Assembly: GCA_964464145.1 (NCBI GenBank)
Contig: CAYXFB010000062.1
Coordinates: 1 to 16,591 of the forward strand
Direction: 5' to 3'
Origin: UBA5399 sp964464145
Lineage (GTDB): Bacteria; Bacillota; Clostridia; Christensenellales; Christensenellaceae
DNA length: 16,591 nucleotides
Shown here: positions 1-7,393 of the stretch, piece by piece
Numbering within the stretch: position 1 is the first letter of the stretch
Layout: the number at the start of each line of letters is the position of its first letter
The notes under the pieces: generated by a model
What the model saw: the letters and a program-made list of their open reading frames with translations, nothing else
The model's database searches: none
What the model was told of the DNA's origin: nothing
Program-made: the position numbers and the translations under genes

Positions 1-49
1 CTATTCTTGCTTTAGTTTACTGCTCTACCCCAACATTTGACATAGAGCC
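1..49. mobile_element. Possible terminal end of an ISL3-like insertion sequence
   Basis: Read on the minus strand from position 49, the sequence begins GGCTCTATGTCAAATGTTGG and continues to the window edge. This resembles from memory the terminal inverted repeats of ISL3-family elements, which commonly begin GGCTCT and contain a GTCAA motif. The rest of the element, including any transposase, would lie left of the window. ISL3 elements usually make 8-bp target duplications, so bases 50-57 would be the candidate duplication, but the other copy is not visible. No transposase sequence is seen, so the call rests on the terminal sequence alone. Confidence 0.4.
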
Positions 50-65
50 TATTTTCCGCGTTATG

Positions 66-1265
66 TCAATCTATAGCTAGATCGGGATTTTCGCCAAAAT
101 GCTTCAGCATAACTATGGGATCGTTTTGGGACGGGTTCTTTATTACCACGCCCTCCTTCGCCGCCGCTTCGGAAACGAAAAATTCGTCGTTTGTGAGTTG
201 CCCGTAGCGTATCTGCGCGGGTGTCTCTATCTCCCACACACCCATCGTACCGTGACCCTGCAGCAATATCATACCATAGGCGGCAGCGTCCTTTATGCAC
301 ACCTCCGCGCCCGGCATAACGGTGAGCCGTTTGGCGCAAGCCACGTCCGATTTGTAGCAGATCCATTCGTCCATGTATCCGGCGGCCTGCATGGCGGCAA
401 CGTCTCCGGCGGGCTTGGGAGCCATAAAACGGTTCTTGTAGAAATCGGGATCAAGGTTCGTATCCCAATCCATAACCTCCACAAGGTAATCGAAATCGCC
501 CTTCTTATCCTCCGGGCAATCCTTCCACAGTAGCTCTTCGGGCACTGCGTGGTCATAATACAGCACGGACTGATACATCGCAAAAACGTCGGAGGCAAAC
601 TGCGGCTCGTATGTGCACAGACTGCCCGGCGCGTGCATAACTCCGGGAGGAACGTCCCAGCCGGTATCCACGTCCAGCTTGTATGAGCGGGACAGCGTGA
701 GTATCTTGTTGTCGCCCTTGGCGAAGTTTTGCAGCGCCTCTTTCACCTGCGCCTTTGTAACGCCCGGGTTGAACCCGAAGAACGTAAAGGGAAACTCTCC
801 GCCATAGTTGTTCATTTGAGAGGGGAAGAAATACATCTCGGGCTTGCCCTTCTTGCCCACCTTGGCGGCGTAATCGTTGCTGTGGTGTATGTGGTGCGGC
901 AGCGGGCCAAGATTATCGAAAAACTTGGAATACATTGGCCACTCGCCATACTTTGCATAGAGTGCCTCGCCTATGAGGCCGCCCTTTAGCTCCTCCACCA
1001 TATCTTTTAAAAGAAACTTTTTCTCACCGTTCACCACCACGTAGCTATAGCCCTCGTCGGGCGCGGTCAAGGGGCCGTTATCCGCAGGTGTGGTGGAAGC
1101 GAACCAGCGCTCGTCTATCGCGCCGCGCTCCAGCCCCAGCGCATAATAATCATCCGGATGCAGTTTCAGCCTGCGTCCCGGTCTGCAAAAGGAGCGGGGC
1201 ACCCAGGTGGGCGCCAAACGAAGCACACCCCTGCCCTGTTCCATAGCTTCTGTGTAAATACTCAT
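66..1265 (-). CDS. Cupin sugar isomerase resembling type I phosphomannose isomerase (paralog B)
   Basis: This 399-residue protein has the layout of the type I mannose-6-phosphate isomerase cupin superfamily. A metal-site cluster PLPHHIHH (His124, 125, 127, 128) is followed by GKPEMYFFPSQ (Glu143) and GWDVPPGVMHAPG (His211), matching the family's HxH...E...H pattern. A second, C-terminal cupin-like half spans about residues 310-390. The protein is probably cytoplasmic, with no signal peptide or membrane segment. The expected chemistry is metal-dependent aldose-ketose isomerisation of a sugar or sugar phosphate, but the substrate is unknown. The ATG at 1265 is chosen over the TTG one codon upstream because AGGAGG (complement of 1272-1277) sits 6 nt before it. 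It follows its paralog by about 30 bp and is probably co-transcribed with it. It could instead be a non-enzymatic cupin or a lyxose-isomerase-like enzyme. Confidence 0.62.
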   Translation of the reverse strand: MSIYTEAMEQGRGVLRLAPTWVPRSFCRPGRRLKLHPDDYYALGLERGAIDERWFASTTPADNGPLTAPDEGYSYVVVNGEKKFLLKDMVEELKGGLIGEALYAKYGEWPMYSKFFDNLGPLPHHIHHSNDYAAKVGKKGKPEMYFFPSQMNNYGGEFPFTFFGFNPGVTKAQVKEALQNFAKGDNKILTLSRSYKLDVDTGWDVPPGVMHAPGSLCTYEPQFASDVFAMYQSVLYYDHAVPEELLWKDCPEDKKGDFDYLVEVMDWDTNLDPDFYKNRFMAPKPAGDVAAMQAAGYMDEWICYKSDVACAKRLTVMPGAEVCIKDAAAYGMILLQGHGTMGVWEIETPAQIRYGQLTNDEFFVSEAAAKEGVVIKNPSQNDPIVMLKHFGENPDLAID

Positions 1266-1271
1266 CAAAAA

Positions 1272-1277
1272 CCTCCT
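1272..1277 (-). promoter_or_regulatory. Ribosome binding site deciding the start of the downstream cupin gene
   Basis: On the minus strand this reads AGGAGG. It lies 6 nt from the ATG at 1265-1263 but only 3 nt from the in-frame TTG at 1268-1266, so the ATG is the better start. Confidence 0.7.
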
Positions 1278-1295
1278 AATATATATTGTACTCTA

Positions 1296-2492
1296 TTATT
1301 TCTCCGGTGTTTGCGCATTGGCCGGGAAGTGGCGGAGTATAACCAGATTTTCGTAATTGGACAGATTGGTTATTTCCACACCCTTCTTGGCGGCGGGCGC
1401 GCTCACATAAAATTCGTCCTCGGAAAGCTGGCCGAAGCGCAGCAGTGTGGGCGTAGCGCAGCTGTAGCCGCCGAACTTGCCGTAGCCCTGCGTGAGTATG
1501 CAGCCGTAGGCGTAATCGTCGCTTATTGTAACGGTTTGTCCGGGCTTGACCGTAAGCTCGGAAGCGGCGATGTATTCGTTGCCGTAAGTTACCCATTTTA
1601 GCGTTGCCTTATCGTTGTCGTAAACAGTGATCGGCGGACGGAAATATGTTTTGCGGTAGTTGGGATCGACGTTCTTGTCCCAGTCAAGCAGGCTCAGAAC
1701 ATATTCCATATCCTCCTGCTTGTCCTCCGGGCAGTTTTCCACCAGCATATCGTAGGGGTTTATCTCTCCCGATGTAACGTTTTCGTATACGCTGTTCACG
1801 TCCGAATTCCACTGCGGCTCGTATGTGAGGTAAGAGCCTGGCGCGTGTATAACGCCCGCCGGTGTGTACCATCCCGTACCCAGCTGTATGCGGAAGGCGC
1901 GGGAAAGCTCCGTTATGCGGGTATCCGTTTCCTTCGTCTGCATGAGGCGCTCCAGCACCTCCTCCTTTGTGACCTCGGGCGAAAAGCCGAAGTATGTGTG
2001 CGGGAAGGTTCCGGCGTAGTTGTTGTATTGCGGAGGATAGTAGTATGCCTCGGGCTTGCCCAGTCGGCCAACGCGCTTGGCATCCTCAAACATAAGATGT
2101 ACGTGGTGGAAGAGCGGCTCCGCGTAATCGAAAAATTTGGAATACATTGGCCATGTGCCGTATTTTTCCATAAGCTCGTCGCCTATTAGCTCGCCGCCCA
2201 TAAGCTCAACGGCCTCGCGCAGCGTAAATTTATCGGCAGGATCGTCCGAGCAGGAAACATAGCTCAGACCCTCGTCGGGCAGCGTCTCCGGCCCGTTCAT
2301 ACAGTTTATCACGCTTGCGAACCAGCGCTCCTTTATTGCGCCGCGCTTTGTGCCGAAGGCGAAATAATCGTCCGGATGAAGGCGCAGGCGGCGGCCCGGC
2401 TTGGAGAACCTCCGGGGAACAAAGATGGGGATCAGTTTAAAAACCCCATCGTTTTTTTCGAACGTTTCACTGATCTTCTGTGTGTTTGACAT
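1296..2492 (-). CDS. Cupin sugar isomerase resembling type I phosphomannose isomerase (paralog A)
   Basis: This 398-residue protein is clearly homologous to the downstream cupin gene along its whole length. The N-terminal block from VPRRF through PGRRLRLHPDD to GAIKERWFAS is nearly shared, as are WPMYSKFFD and the HAPGS...TYEPQ block. Metal-ligand candidates are His129, His130 and His132 (PLFHHVH), Glu148 (GKPEAYYYPPQ) and His216 (PAGVIHAPG). The C-terminal half (about 310-390) is cupin-like. There is no signal peptide, so it is probably cytoplasmic. It is the first gene of a two-gene leftward unit, expressed from a candidate promoter at 2667-2695. The Shine-Dalgarno is modest (AAGGA, complement of 2506-2510) and about 13 nt from the ATG. 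The substrate is unknown. A sugar-phosphate or free-sugar ketol isomerase is the best guess from family and neighbours. Confidence 0.62.
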   Translation of the reverse strand: MSNTQKISETFEKNDGVFKLIPIFVPRRFSKPGRRLRLHPDDYFAFGTKRGAIKERWFASVINCMNGPETLPDEGLSYVSCSDDPADKFTLREAVELMGGELIGDELMEKYGTWPMYSKFFDYAEPLFHHVHLMFEDAKRVGRLGKPEAYYYPPQYNNYAGTFPHTYFGFSPEVTKEEVLERLMQTKETDTRITELSRAFRIQLGTGWYTPAGVIHAPGSYLTYEPQWNSDVNSVYENVTSGEINPYDMLVENCPEDKQEDMEYVLSLLDWDKNVDPNYRKTYFRPPITVYDNDKATLKWVTYGNEYIAASELTVKPGQTVTISDDYAYGCILTQGYGKFGGYSCATPTLLRFGQLSEDEFYVSAPAAKKGVEITNLSNYENLVILRHFPANAQTPEK

Positions 2493-2588
2493 AATTTTAT
2501 ATCATTCCTTTCTCTGTGGTGAAAACGAAAAGCCGCTTTGGGCTCCGCGCTCTCGGCGTGCGTTTGCATACTGCGCTCTTTAGCCTGT

Positions 2589-2600
2589 TAAAGCGTTTTA
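2589..2600. promoter_or_regulatory. Weak LacI-type operator-like palindrome
   Basis: TAAAGCGTTTTA is a 12-bp palindrome with a central CG and one mismatched pair. It lies in the transcribed leader of the leftward cupin unit, about 60 nt past the predicted start of transcription, where a bound repressor could act as a roadblock. It differs from the stronger palindrome at 3112-3123, so both need not bind the same protein. It may be chance. Confidence 0.22.
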
Positions 2601-2666
2601 GTGCGCATCGGATAATACTTTCAAAATACATTATACTGCAACTGCCGTATCTTGGGATATATAATT

Positions 2667-2695
2667 GTTATATAATGAATCGCTTTCTTTGTAAA
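2667..2695 (-). promoter_or_regulatory. Sigma-A-type promoter for the cupin gene pair
   Basis: On the minus strand, TTTACA (complement of 2690-2695) is followed after 17 nt by TATAAC (complement of 2667-2672). Each hexamer is one base from consensus. Transcription would begin near 2660, giving a leader of about 170 nt before the ATG at 2492. Confidence 0.55.
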
Positions 2696-2871
2696 GCCCC
2701 TCGGAGAAAAAATGTGTCCTTTATTTTCAATACTTTAGCAACGCCGTGCTTCTTTAGTGCCCCATAAAAAAGCCATAATGTTGAGAATATATTCGTTCCA
2801 TGGATTTTATTTCGCCATTTACTCTCGAAATGTTAGAAAATAATCAAATTTTTTTCAACCTGCAAGAGTTC

Positions 2872-2900
2872 TTGACATAATCTTTGCGCAGGTATATTAT
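2872..2900 (+). promoter_or_regulatory. Near-consensus sigma-A-type promoter, rightward
   Basis: A perfect -35 TTGACA (2872-2877) and a -10 TATTAT (2895-2900) are separated by exactly 17 nt. Predicted initiation is near 2907. The first gene downstream starts at 3305, so the transcript would carry a leader of about 400 nt, or the promoter may drive an independent small RNA. Confidence 0.65.
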
Positions 2901-2906
2901 AAACCA

Positions 2907-2978
2907 ATAAGTAGTATGTGATGTGCATACCACCATATCAAAGTAGGTGCGCAGCAATATAAATAGTATGTGTTTTGC
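2907..2978 (+). repeat. Pair of 20-nt imperfect direct repeats, 52 bp apart
   Basis: The unit ATAARTAGTATGTGWTKTGC occurs at 2907-2926 and 2959-2978, differing at 3 of 20 positions. The start-to-start distance is 52 bp, close to five helical turns. The first copy begins at the predicted transcription start. Possible roles are paired protein-binding sites or repeated elements of an RNA fold. Confidence 0.45.
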
Positions 2979-3111
2979 GCAAGACGGGCGGCCGGTAAAC
3001 GTATTGCCGCCTTACTCTAGACTGAGAAATACTCCACACCAAGCGGTAGGAGCAATGTATCTGAATTAAAGTAAAATACGTAGTCAAACTCGATGTTGAA
3101 ATATTAATTAA

Positions 3112-3123
3112 GGTAACGTTACC
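3112..3123. promoter_or_regulatory. Perfect 12-bp LacI-type operator-like palindrome
   Basis: GGTAACGTTACC is a perfect palindrome centred on CG, the geometry of LacI/GalR-family operators, which often control sugar genes. It lies about 210 bp after the strong rightward promoter and 182 bp before the isomerase start. A weak promoter-like TTGAAA (3096-3101) lies just upstream. No LacI-type regulator is encoded in the window, so the binder would be encoded elsewhere. Confidence 0.5.
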
Positions 3124-3191
3124 CTAATCGTACAAATTGCGTGGATATTGCCCTGCGATTAGGTCGGTTTACAAAAAAATGTTTGTTTCCA

Positions 3192-3224
3192 CAGTATGGT
3201 TTGATACCAATACTGTTCCATACT
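3192..3224 (+). other. Leader segment with two alternative hairpins
   Basis: The segment CAGTATGGT (3192-3200) can pair with ACCAATACTG (3206-3215) with one bulged base. Its AGTATGG part can instead pair with CCATACT (3218-3224). The two pairings exclude each other. They sit about 80-110 nt before the isomerase start. A functional switch is speculative. Confidence 0.25.
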
Positions 3225-3304
3225 TGATAATATAGTTTACAAAAGGCGTTGCAGCCCTATGCTGCTAGCGTATTGTATGATGAATTATAAGCCGGAGGTA
3301 TGAA

Positions 3305-4765
3305 ATGGCAGAGAAAATCAAAGTAGGATTGCTGACGATAGGCGACGGCAGGGACTTTTTGAAAAGTGACCTTGACCCCATCAACGATCGTTTCCAAAAA
3401 AAGGTGCAGACTGTTCTTGAAAAGGAAGGCTTTGAAGTGACCGCTTCCGAAGAGGTTATAGACAGCAATTTGCTGGGCGTGAAATACGGCAAAATGATGC
3501 GCGCCAAGGACGTGGATTGCGTTATTTTCAATTATTCCGTATGGGCGTGGCCGGCATTTGGCCGTATGGCGGCACAGTTTTGCCCCAAACCGCTCATAAT
3601 GTTCGCAAACTATTTCGAGGAAAAACCGGGCGTGGTTGGTATGCTGGCCGGCGCTGGCTCGCTGGATCAGGTGGGCTGCCCCTTCTTTAAGCTGTATGGC
3701 GATATTGAAGATCCTCAGATACTCAAAAAATTAAAGGCGTACATACTGGGCGTTTCCGCGTTCAACCGCTTGAAGGGTATGACCTTCTGCGGCGTGGGCG
3801 GGCGCTCCATAGCGATAGATACCACGGTAGCCGATCCGGCGCTATGGATGAAGAAATTCGGCATAGATGTTGACAGTGTGGATCAAATGGAGCTGGTTCG
3901 CCGTGCCGAAATAATACTGGACAAAAAGCCCGAGGTCATAGAAAAGGCGCTCGCCTATCTTGAGAATACCACCAAAGGCTTCAAGTGGCTGGAGCCCAAG
4001 GAGGGCAGCTCCTTCTCGCTCACTAGGGAATCAGCAAAAAAGGCCATCGCGCTTTATTATGGCATGATGGATCTCATAGAGGAATTCGGTTATGATTTCT
4101 GCGGCATAAAGGGTCAGCGCGAGCTTACGGAGCACTATACCACCTCCGATATAGCCGAAGCTTTTCTGAACGACTATTACGGCCCGGACGGCACGCCGCA
4201 CGACCCGATAGCCTGCGCTACCGAGGCCGATATGGACGCCGCACTCACCATGAAGGTGTTCAACCTCATTTCAGGCAAGCCGGCGCTATTTGCGGACATC
4301 CGCAACTACTATAAGGATCTGGATTTCTGGGATCTGTGCAATTCCGGCTCTCACGCCACATATTTTGCCGGACAGAGCGAAGACCCGGCCGTGAATCTTG
4401 CCAACGTGGAATTTCGTCCCGAGGGAGATTACTACACGGCGGGCGGGCCGTCCGTATACCATATAGCAAAGCCCGGCGCCGTAACGCTGGCGCGCCTCAC
4501 CCGCTCCGGTGACACAAACCGCTACAAAATGGTTGCCATGACGGGCGAATTCATAACCTTTGGCGCGGAGGAGGACGAACGTTACGCCTGCCAGTGTCAG
4601 GATAACTGGCCGCACGCCTATGTTAAGATGAATTGCACGATAGACCGCTTCATAGATGAAATGAACTGCAACCACATCCACGGTACCTACGGAGATTATG
4701 TGGAAGCGCTGAAAACATTCTGTATGGCGGCTGATATAGAATTTATTCTGCTGGACAACCGGTAA
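3305..4765 (+). CDS. L-fucose/L-arabinose isomerase family protein
   Basis: This 486-residue protein shows the family's N-terminal Rossmann-like domains and a C-terminal catalytic half. Candidate metal and catalytic residues are Glu273 (in GIKGQREL), Asp331 (in ALFADIRNY) and His457/His459 (in CNHIHG). They fit the Glu-Asp-His metal triad known for E. coli FucI. At 486 residues it is shorter than FucI (about 590), so it belongs to a shorter branch. The expected reaction is Mn-dependent interconversion of an aldose and ketose in the cytoplasm; the sugar is not determinable here. The start is well supported: GGAGG at 3294-3298 lies 6 nt before the ATG. It has no signal peptide. Its position beside a sugar importer and two cupin isomerases supports a catabolic role. 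Confidence 0.8.
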   Translation: MAEKIKVGLLTIGDGRDFLKSDLDPINDRFQKKVQTVLEKEGFEVTASEEVIDSNLLGVKYGKMMRAKDVDCVIFNYSVWAWPAFGRMAAQFCPKPLIMFANYFEEKPGVVGMLAGAGSLDQVGCPFFKLYGDIEDPQILKKLKAYILGVSAFNRLKGMTFCGVGGRSIAIDTTVADPALWMKKFGIDVDSVDQMELVRRAEIILDKKPEVIEKALAYLENTTKGFKWLEPKEGSSFSLTRESAKKAIALYYGMMDLIEEFGYDFCGIKGQRELTEHYTTSDIAEAFLNDYYGPDGTPHDPIACATEADMDAALTMKVFNLISGKPALFADIRNYYKDLDFWDLCNSGSHATYFAGQSEDPAVNLANVEFRPEGDYYTAGGPSVYHIAKPGAVTLARLTRSGDTNRYKMVAMTGEFITFGAEEDERYACQCQDNWPHAYVKMNCTIDRFIDEMNCNHIHGTYGDYVEALKTFCMAADIEFILLDNR

Positions 4766-4807
4766 ATACAAAGCCCAAAATATAATTTGTTTAAAGTTAT
4801 GCTGCCT

Positions 4808-4821
4808 AATTATATATAATT
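4808..4821. repeat. 14-bp perfect AT palindrome
   Basis: AATTATATATAATT is a perfect palindrome in the gap between the isomerase and the transporter ATPase. It could be a protein site, but such sequences arise easily in AT-rich spacers. Confidence 0.25.
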
Positions 4822-4822
4822 G

Positions 4823-4851
4823 TGGAAATTACAACGCATTATGTATATAAT
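4823..4851 (+). promoter_or_regulatory. Candidate promoter of the sugar ABC transporter operon
   Basis: TGGAAA (4823-4828, four of six matches to TTGACA) and a perfect TATAAT (4846-4851) are 17 nt apart. Initiation near 4858 would leave a short leader of about 30 nt before the ATG at 4889. Other TATAAT hexamers at 4781 and 4815 lack a good -35. Confidence 0.45.
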
Positions 4852-4888
4852 TTAAAATATGCAAATTTGATATAGAGAGGAGAAGCAG

Positions 4889-6376
4889 ATGGTAGAATTA
4901 TTACACGCTGATAACATTACCAAGGAATTCCCTGGTGTTATCGCATTGCAAGATGTGAGCATCAGCGTCCAGGCCGGAAGCGTACTAGGTCTGCTCGGCG
5001 AAAATGGCGCGGGCAAATCTACATTGCTAAACGTTTTGAGCGGTATCTATCAGCCCACAAGGGGCACACTCAAATTGGAAGGCGAGGAGATCGTTTTGCA
5101 CGGACCGCTGGATGCGCAAAAGAAGGGAATCACCATTGTGCATCAAGAGCTTAAATTGCTCCCCAATTTGACGGTCGCGGAAAACATATTTGTTGGACGC
5201 CTGCCAAAAACCAAGATAGGAGCCGTTGATTACCGAAAGCTGAAACGTATTTCCAAAGAGCTTATAGACCGCTTCGGTTTTGAGCTCAACCCGGACGATC
5301 TTCTAAAGGACATTCCCATAGCATCGCAACAGATGGTAGAGATTGCCAAAGCTATATCATTTGACGCAAAGGTTATACTTTTGGACGAACCTACTTCCTC
5401 GCTCACGGCGGAGGAGACGGAAAAGCTGTTTGTTATCATGGAGACCCTGAAGGAAAAGGGCGTTGGCCTTGTTTTCATCTCCCACAAATTGGAGGAGATA
5501 TTCCGCTTCTGCGACCGCGTGCAGGTTATACGCGACGGTCAGGATATGGGCTCGCGTGATGTTGAGGGCGTTACGGAGGATCTTTTGGTGCAGCTCATGG
5601 TTGGCCGCGAGATAGAGGACCGCTTCCCGAAAAAGACGAACACTCCCGGTGAAGTGATACTCAGAGCCAAAAACCTGAACCGCGGCAAGCGTGTCAAAAA
5701 CGCTTCGTTTGAGCTTCGCAAGGGCGAGGTGCTGGGCATTGCCGGTCTTGTTGGCGCTGGCAGAAGCGAGCTGGTACGTCTCATATTTGGCGCAGATCAG
5801 CTTGAAAGCGGCGAAATAGAGATAGACGGTGCAAAGGTTCACTTCCGCTCCACAAGAGACGCCATAGAAAAGGGCATCTTCCTCGTTCCTGAGGATAGAA
5901 AGCTGCAGGGCCTGGTGGTGAATATGGACGTTGAAAAGAACGTTGCGCTCGCCTCCACAAACAACAACACCAAAGCGCTTTGGTACGTTGATGCAAAGGC
6001 AGAAAAAAGACTGGCTGAGGAAGCAATAACTAAGCTCAGTATAAAAGTTACGGATATGCATCAGGTGGTAAAAACGCTGTCCGGCGGAAACCAGCAAAAA
6101 GTAGTTCTTGGTAAATGTATGGTTACCAATCCCCGTATCATGATTTTGGATGATCCCACGCGCGGTATAGACGTTGGTACAAAGCATGAGATCTATGAGC
6201 TTATAAACAAGTTCACAATGGAGGGAATGGCCGTTATACTTATCTCTTCGGAGTTGCCCGAGGTAATTGCGATGTCCGACCGCGTAATGGTTATTGAAAG
6301 CGGCGAGATAAAGGCCATATTGGACGAAAAGGATCTGGATCAGGAAACTGTTATGAAATACGCTGTTGGAGGTTGA
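4889..6376 (+). CDS. Sugar ABC importer ATPase, RbsA/MglA type (two fused ATPase domains)
   Basis: This 495-residue protein is the normal length for the RbsA/MglA/XylG family, a fused pair of nucleotide-binding domains that powers uptake of monosaccharides. Domain 1 has Walker A GENGAGKST (37-45), Q-loop Gln86, a SQQMVEIAKA signature region (146-155), Walker B VILLDEP (162-168) and His199. Domain 2 has the family's altered Walker A GLVGAGRSE (286-294), signature LSGGNQQ (397-403) and Walker B MILDDPTRGID (418-428). Asp422 stands where the catalytic Glu is usual. The start is preceded by AGGAGA at 4878-4883. The permease follows after 6 bp. Isoleucine codons are mixed here (21 of 41 AUA by hand count), unlike the right-hand genes. 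Confidence 0.93.
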   Translation: MVELLHADNITKEFPGVIALQDVSISVQAGSVLGLLGENGAGKSTLLNVLSGIYQPTRGTLKLEGEEIVLHGPLDAQKKGITIVHQELKLLPNLTVAENIFVGRLPKTKIGAVDYRKLKRISKELIDRFGFELNPDDLLKDIPIASQQMVEIAKAISFDAKVILLDEPTSSLTAEETEKLFVIMETLKEKGVGLVFISHKLEEIFRFCDRVQVIRDGQDMGSRDVEGVTEDLLVQLMVGREIEDRFPKKTNTPGEVILRAKNLNRGKRVKNASFELRKGEVLGIAGLVGAGRSELVRLIFGADQLESGEIEIDGAKVHFRSTRDAIEKGIFLVPEDRKLQGLVVNMDVEKNVALASTNNNTKALWYVDAKAEKRLAEEAITKLSIKVTDMHQVVKTLSGGNQQKVVLGKCMVTNPRIMILDDPTRGIDVGTKHEIYELINKFTMEGMAVILISSELPEVIAMSDRVMVIESGEIKAILDEKDLDQETVMKYAVGG

Positions 6377-6382
6377 GGGGAA

Positions 6383-7366
6383 ATGGAAAAGAATTTACAA
6401 GCAAAAAACAAGAGCAAGGCCAGGAAATTTCTTGGCGCATACATGCTCGTAATAGAACTGGTGGTTCTGTGTGTTATAATGGCACTTGCCTCGCCCAAGT
6501 TCATGGATCTTAAGAACTGGATGAACATACTGCTCACAGCTTCATACTCCGGCCTAGTTGCCGTTGGTATGACATTCGTTATAATCACAGGCGGCATAGA
6601 CCTTTCGGTCGGTTCCGTACTTGCGTTCGCATCCATGATGGGCGCTTACGCCATGACATTCTGGGGCTTCCCGCTTCCCGTAGCAATAATATTTATAATA
6701 GTTGTGGGTATGCTCATAGGCGCCGCTCAGGGCTGGCTGGTAAGCCGCCTGAACATGCCTGCGTTCATCGTTACGCTGGCGGGTATGTCGCTCTTCCGAG
6801 GGTTTACGCTGGTAGTATCCGGGGCAAAATCCATTCCAAACCTGCCGGCACCGCTGGTAGCCTTCGGTAACGGCAAGATATCGGATGTGGTTCCCATACC
6901 CTTCCCCGTTATACTGCTTATAGGTGTGTTCATCATTGGTTTCTACATACTGAAATACACATCCTTCGGCCGCGGCCTGTACGCTCTTGGCGGCAACCGC
7001 GAAGCCACGAAGCTGTCCGGCCTCAATGTTAAAAACATAGAGATGGGCGCCTTCATAATCTCGGGCATCACTGCCGCACTGGCCGGTATCGTTACAACAT
7101 CCAGACTGGGCACGGCGCTCCCCACGGCCGGTGACGCGATAGAGATGCAAGCCATCGGCGCGGCTGTTATCGGCGGCGCGTCGCTTGCGGGCGGCGTGGG
7201 CACCATGCTGGGAACATTCATAGGCGTTCTCATACTGGGCATACTGAATAACGGTATAAACCTCATAGGCGTGGATCCGCTGTGGCAGCAGGTTGTTTCC
7301 GGTGCGGTTATACTTGTGGCGGTGCTCATAGATACGCTTAAAAACCGAGGCAACAAGGCCGACTAA
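6383..7366 (+). CDS. Sugar ABC importer permease, RbsC type
   Basis: This 327-residue, very hydrophobic protein has multiple membrane segments and the family hallmarks GMTFVIITGGIDLSVGS (about residues 54-70), ALGGNREATKLSGLNV and GAAVIGGASLAGGVGT. These mark the BPD_transp_2/RbsC group, which dimerises as the transmembrane channel with an RbsA-type ATPase. Its start lies 6 bp after the ATPase stop, with the ribosome binding site (GAGGGG) overlapping that stop, so translation is probably coupled. Its length is normal for the family. The binding protein gene follows after 90 bp. Confidence 0.93.
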   Translation: MEKNLQAKNKSKARKFLGAYMLVIELVVLCVIMALASPKFMDLKNWMNILLTASYSGLVAVGMTFVIITGGIDLSVGSVLAFASMMGAYAMTFWGFPLPVAIIFIIVVGMLIGAAQGWLVSRLNMPAFIVTLAGMSLFRGFTLVVSGAKSIPNLPAPLVAFGNGKISDVVPIPFPVILLIGVFIIGFYILKYTSFGRGLYALGGNREATKLSGLNVKNIEMGAFIISGITAALAGIVTTSRLGTALPTAGDAIEMQAIGAAVIGGASLAGGVGTMLGTFIGVLILGILNNGINLIGVDPLWQQVVSGAVILVAVLIDTLKNRGNKAD

Positions 7367-7393
7367 TATCCCGTTGCCAAAAAATCATATAGG

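Larger units (their letters stand above)
2493..3304. other. 812-bp divergent regulatory region without a gene
   Basis: No open reading frame here has a credible ribosome binding site and protein-like composition. The region separates the leftward cupin genes from the rightward isomerase. It contains one candidate promoter per direction, a perfect 12-bp palindrome, a pair of 20-nt direct repeats and several potential hairpins, listed separately. The stretch 2700-2870 is AT-rich and shows nothing I can assign. The unusual length for an intergenic region suggests extensive regulation or a structured leader. Confidence 0.6.
2907..3304 (+). ncRNA. Candidate structured leader or small RNA upstream of the isomerase gene
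   Basis: The region after the strong promoter holds a series of potential stems. GTATG (2914-2918) can pair with CATAC (2926-2930), and TGCGCA (2948-2953) with TGCGCA (2976-2981). GGCGGC (2987-2992) can pair with GCCGCC (3006-3011), and CTCC plus ACC with GGT plus GGAG across 3032-3052. CCTAATCG (3123-3130) can pair with CGATTAGG (3156-3163), and GCAGC (3251-3255) with GCTGC (3261-3265). I do not recognise a known riboswitch, T-box or 6S RNA, and no clear intrinsic terminator is seen. Structure is inferred from complementarity only. Confidence 0.3.

Noticed and set aside
2516..2767. Small plus-strand open frame in the divergent intergenic region
   Set aside because: It has no ribosome binding site, a Cys/Phe/Arg-rich random-looking composition, and overlaps the leftward promoter and leader.
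2994..3008. GGTAAACGTATTGCC as a second copy of the LacI-type operator
   Set aside because: Only half of the symmetric positions match around the CG centre. The segment is better explained as the loop and arm of the GGCGGC/GCCGCC hairpin.
2901..3060. Known structured RNA such as 6S RNA, T-box or a common riboswitch
   Set aside because: I could not match any conserved core, such as a T-box TGGN motif, a cyclic-di-GMP core or the 6S central bubble, and no terminator follows. Only an unassigned leader is claimed.
5357..6187. Antisense open frame within the transporter ATPase
   Set aside because: The sense strand has all ABC ATPase motifs, and the antisense frame has no recognisable domain or start signal.
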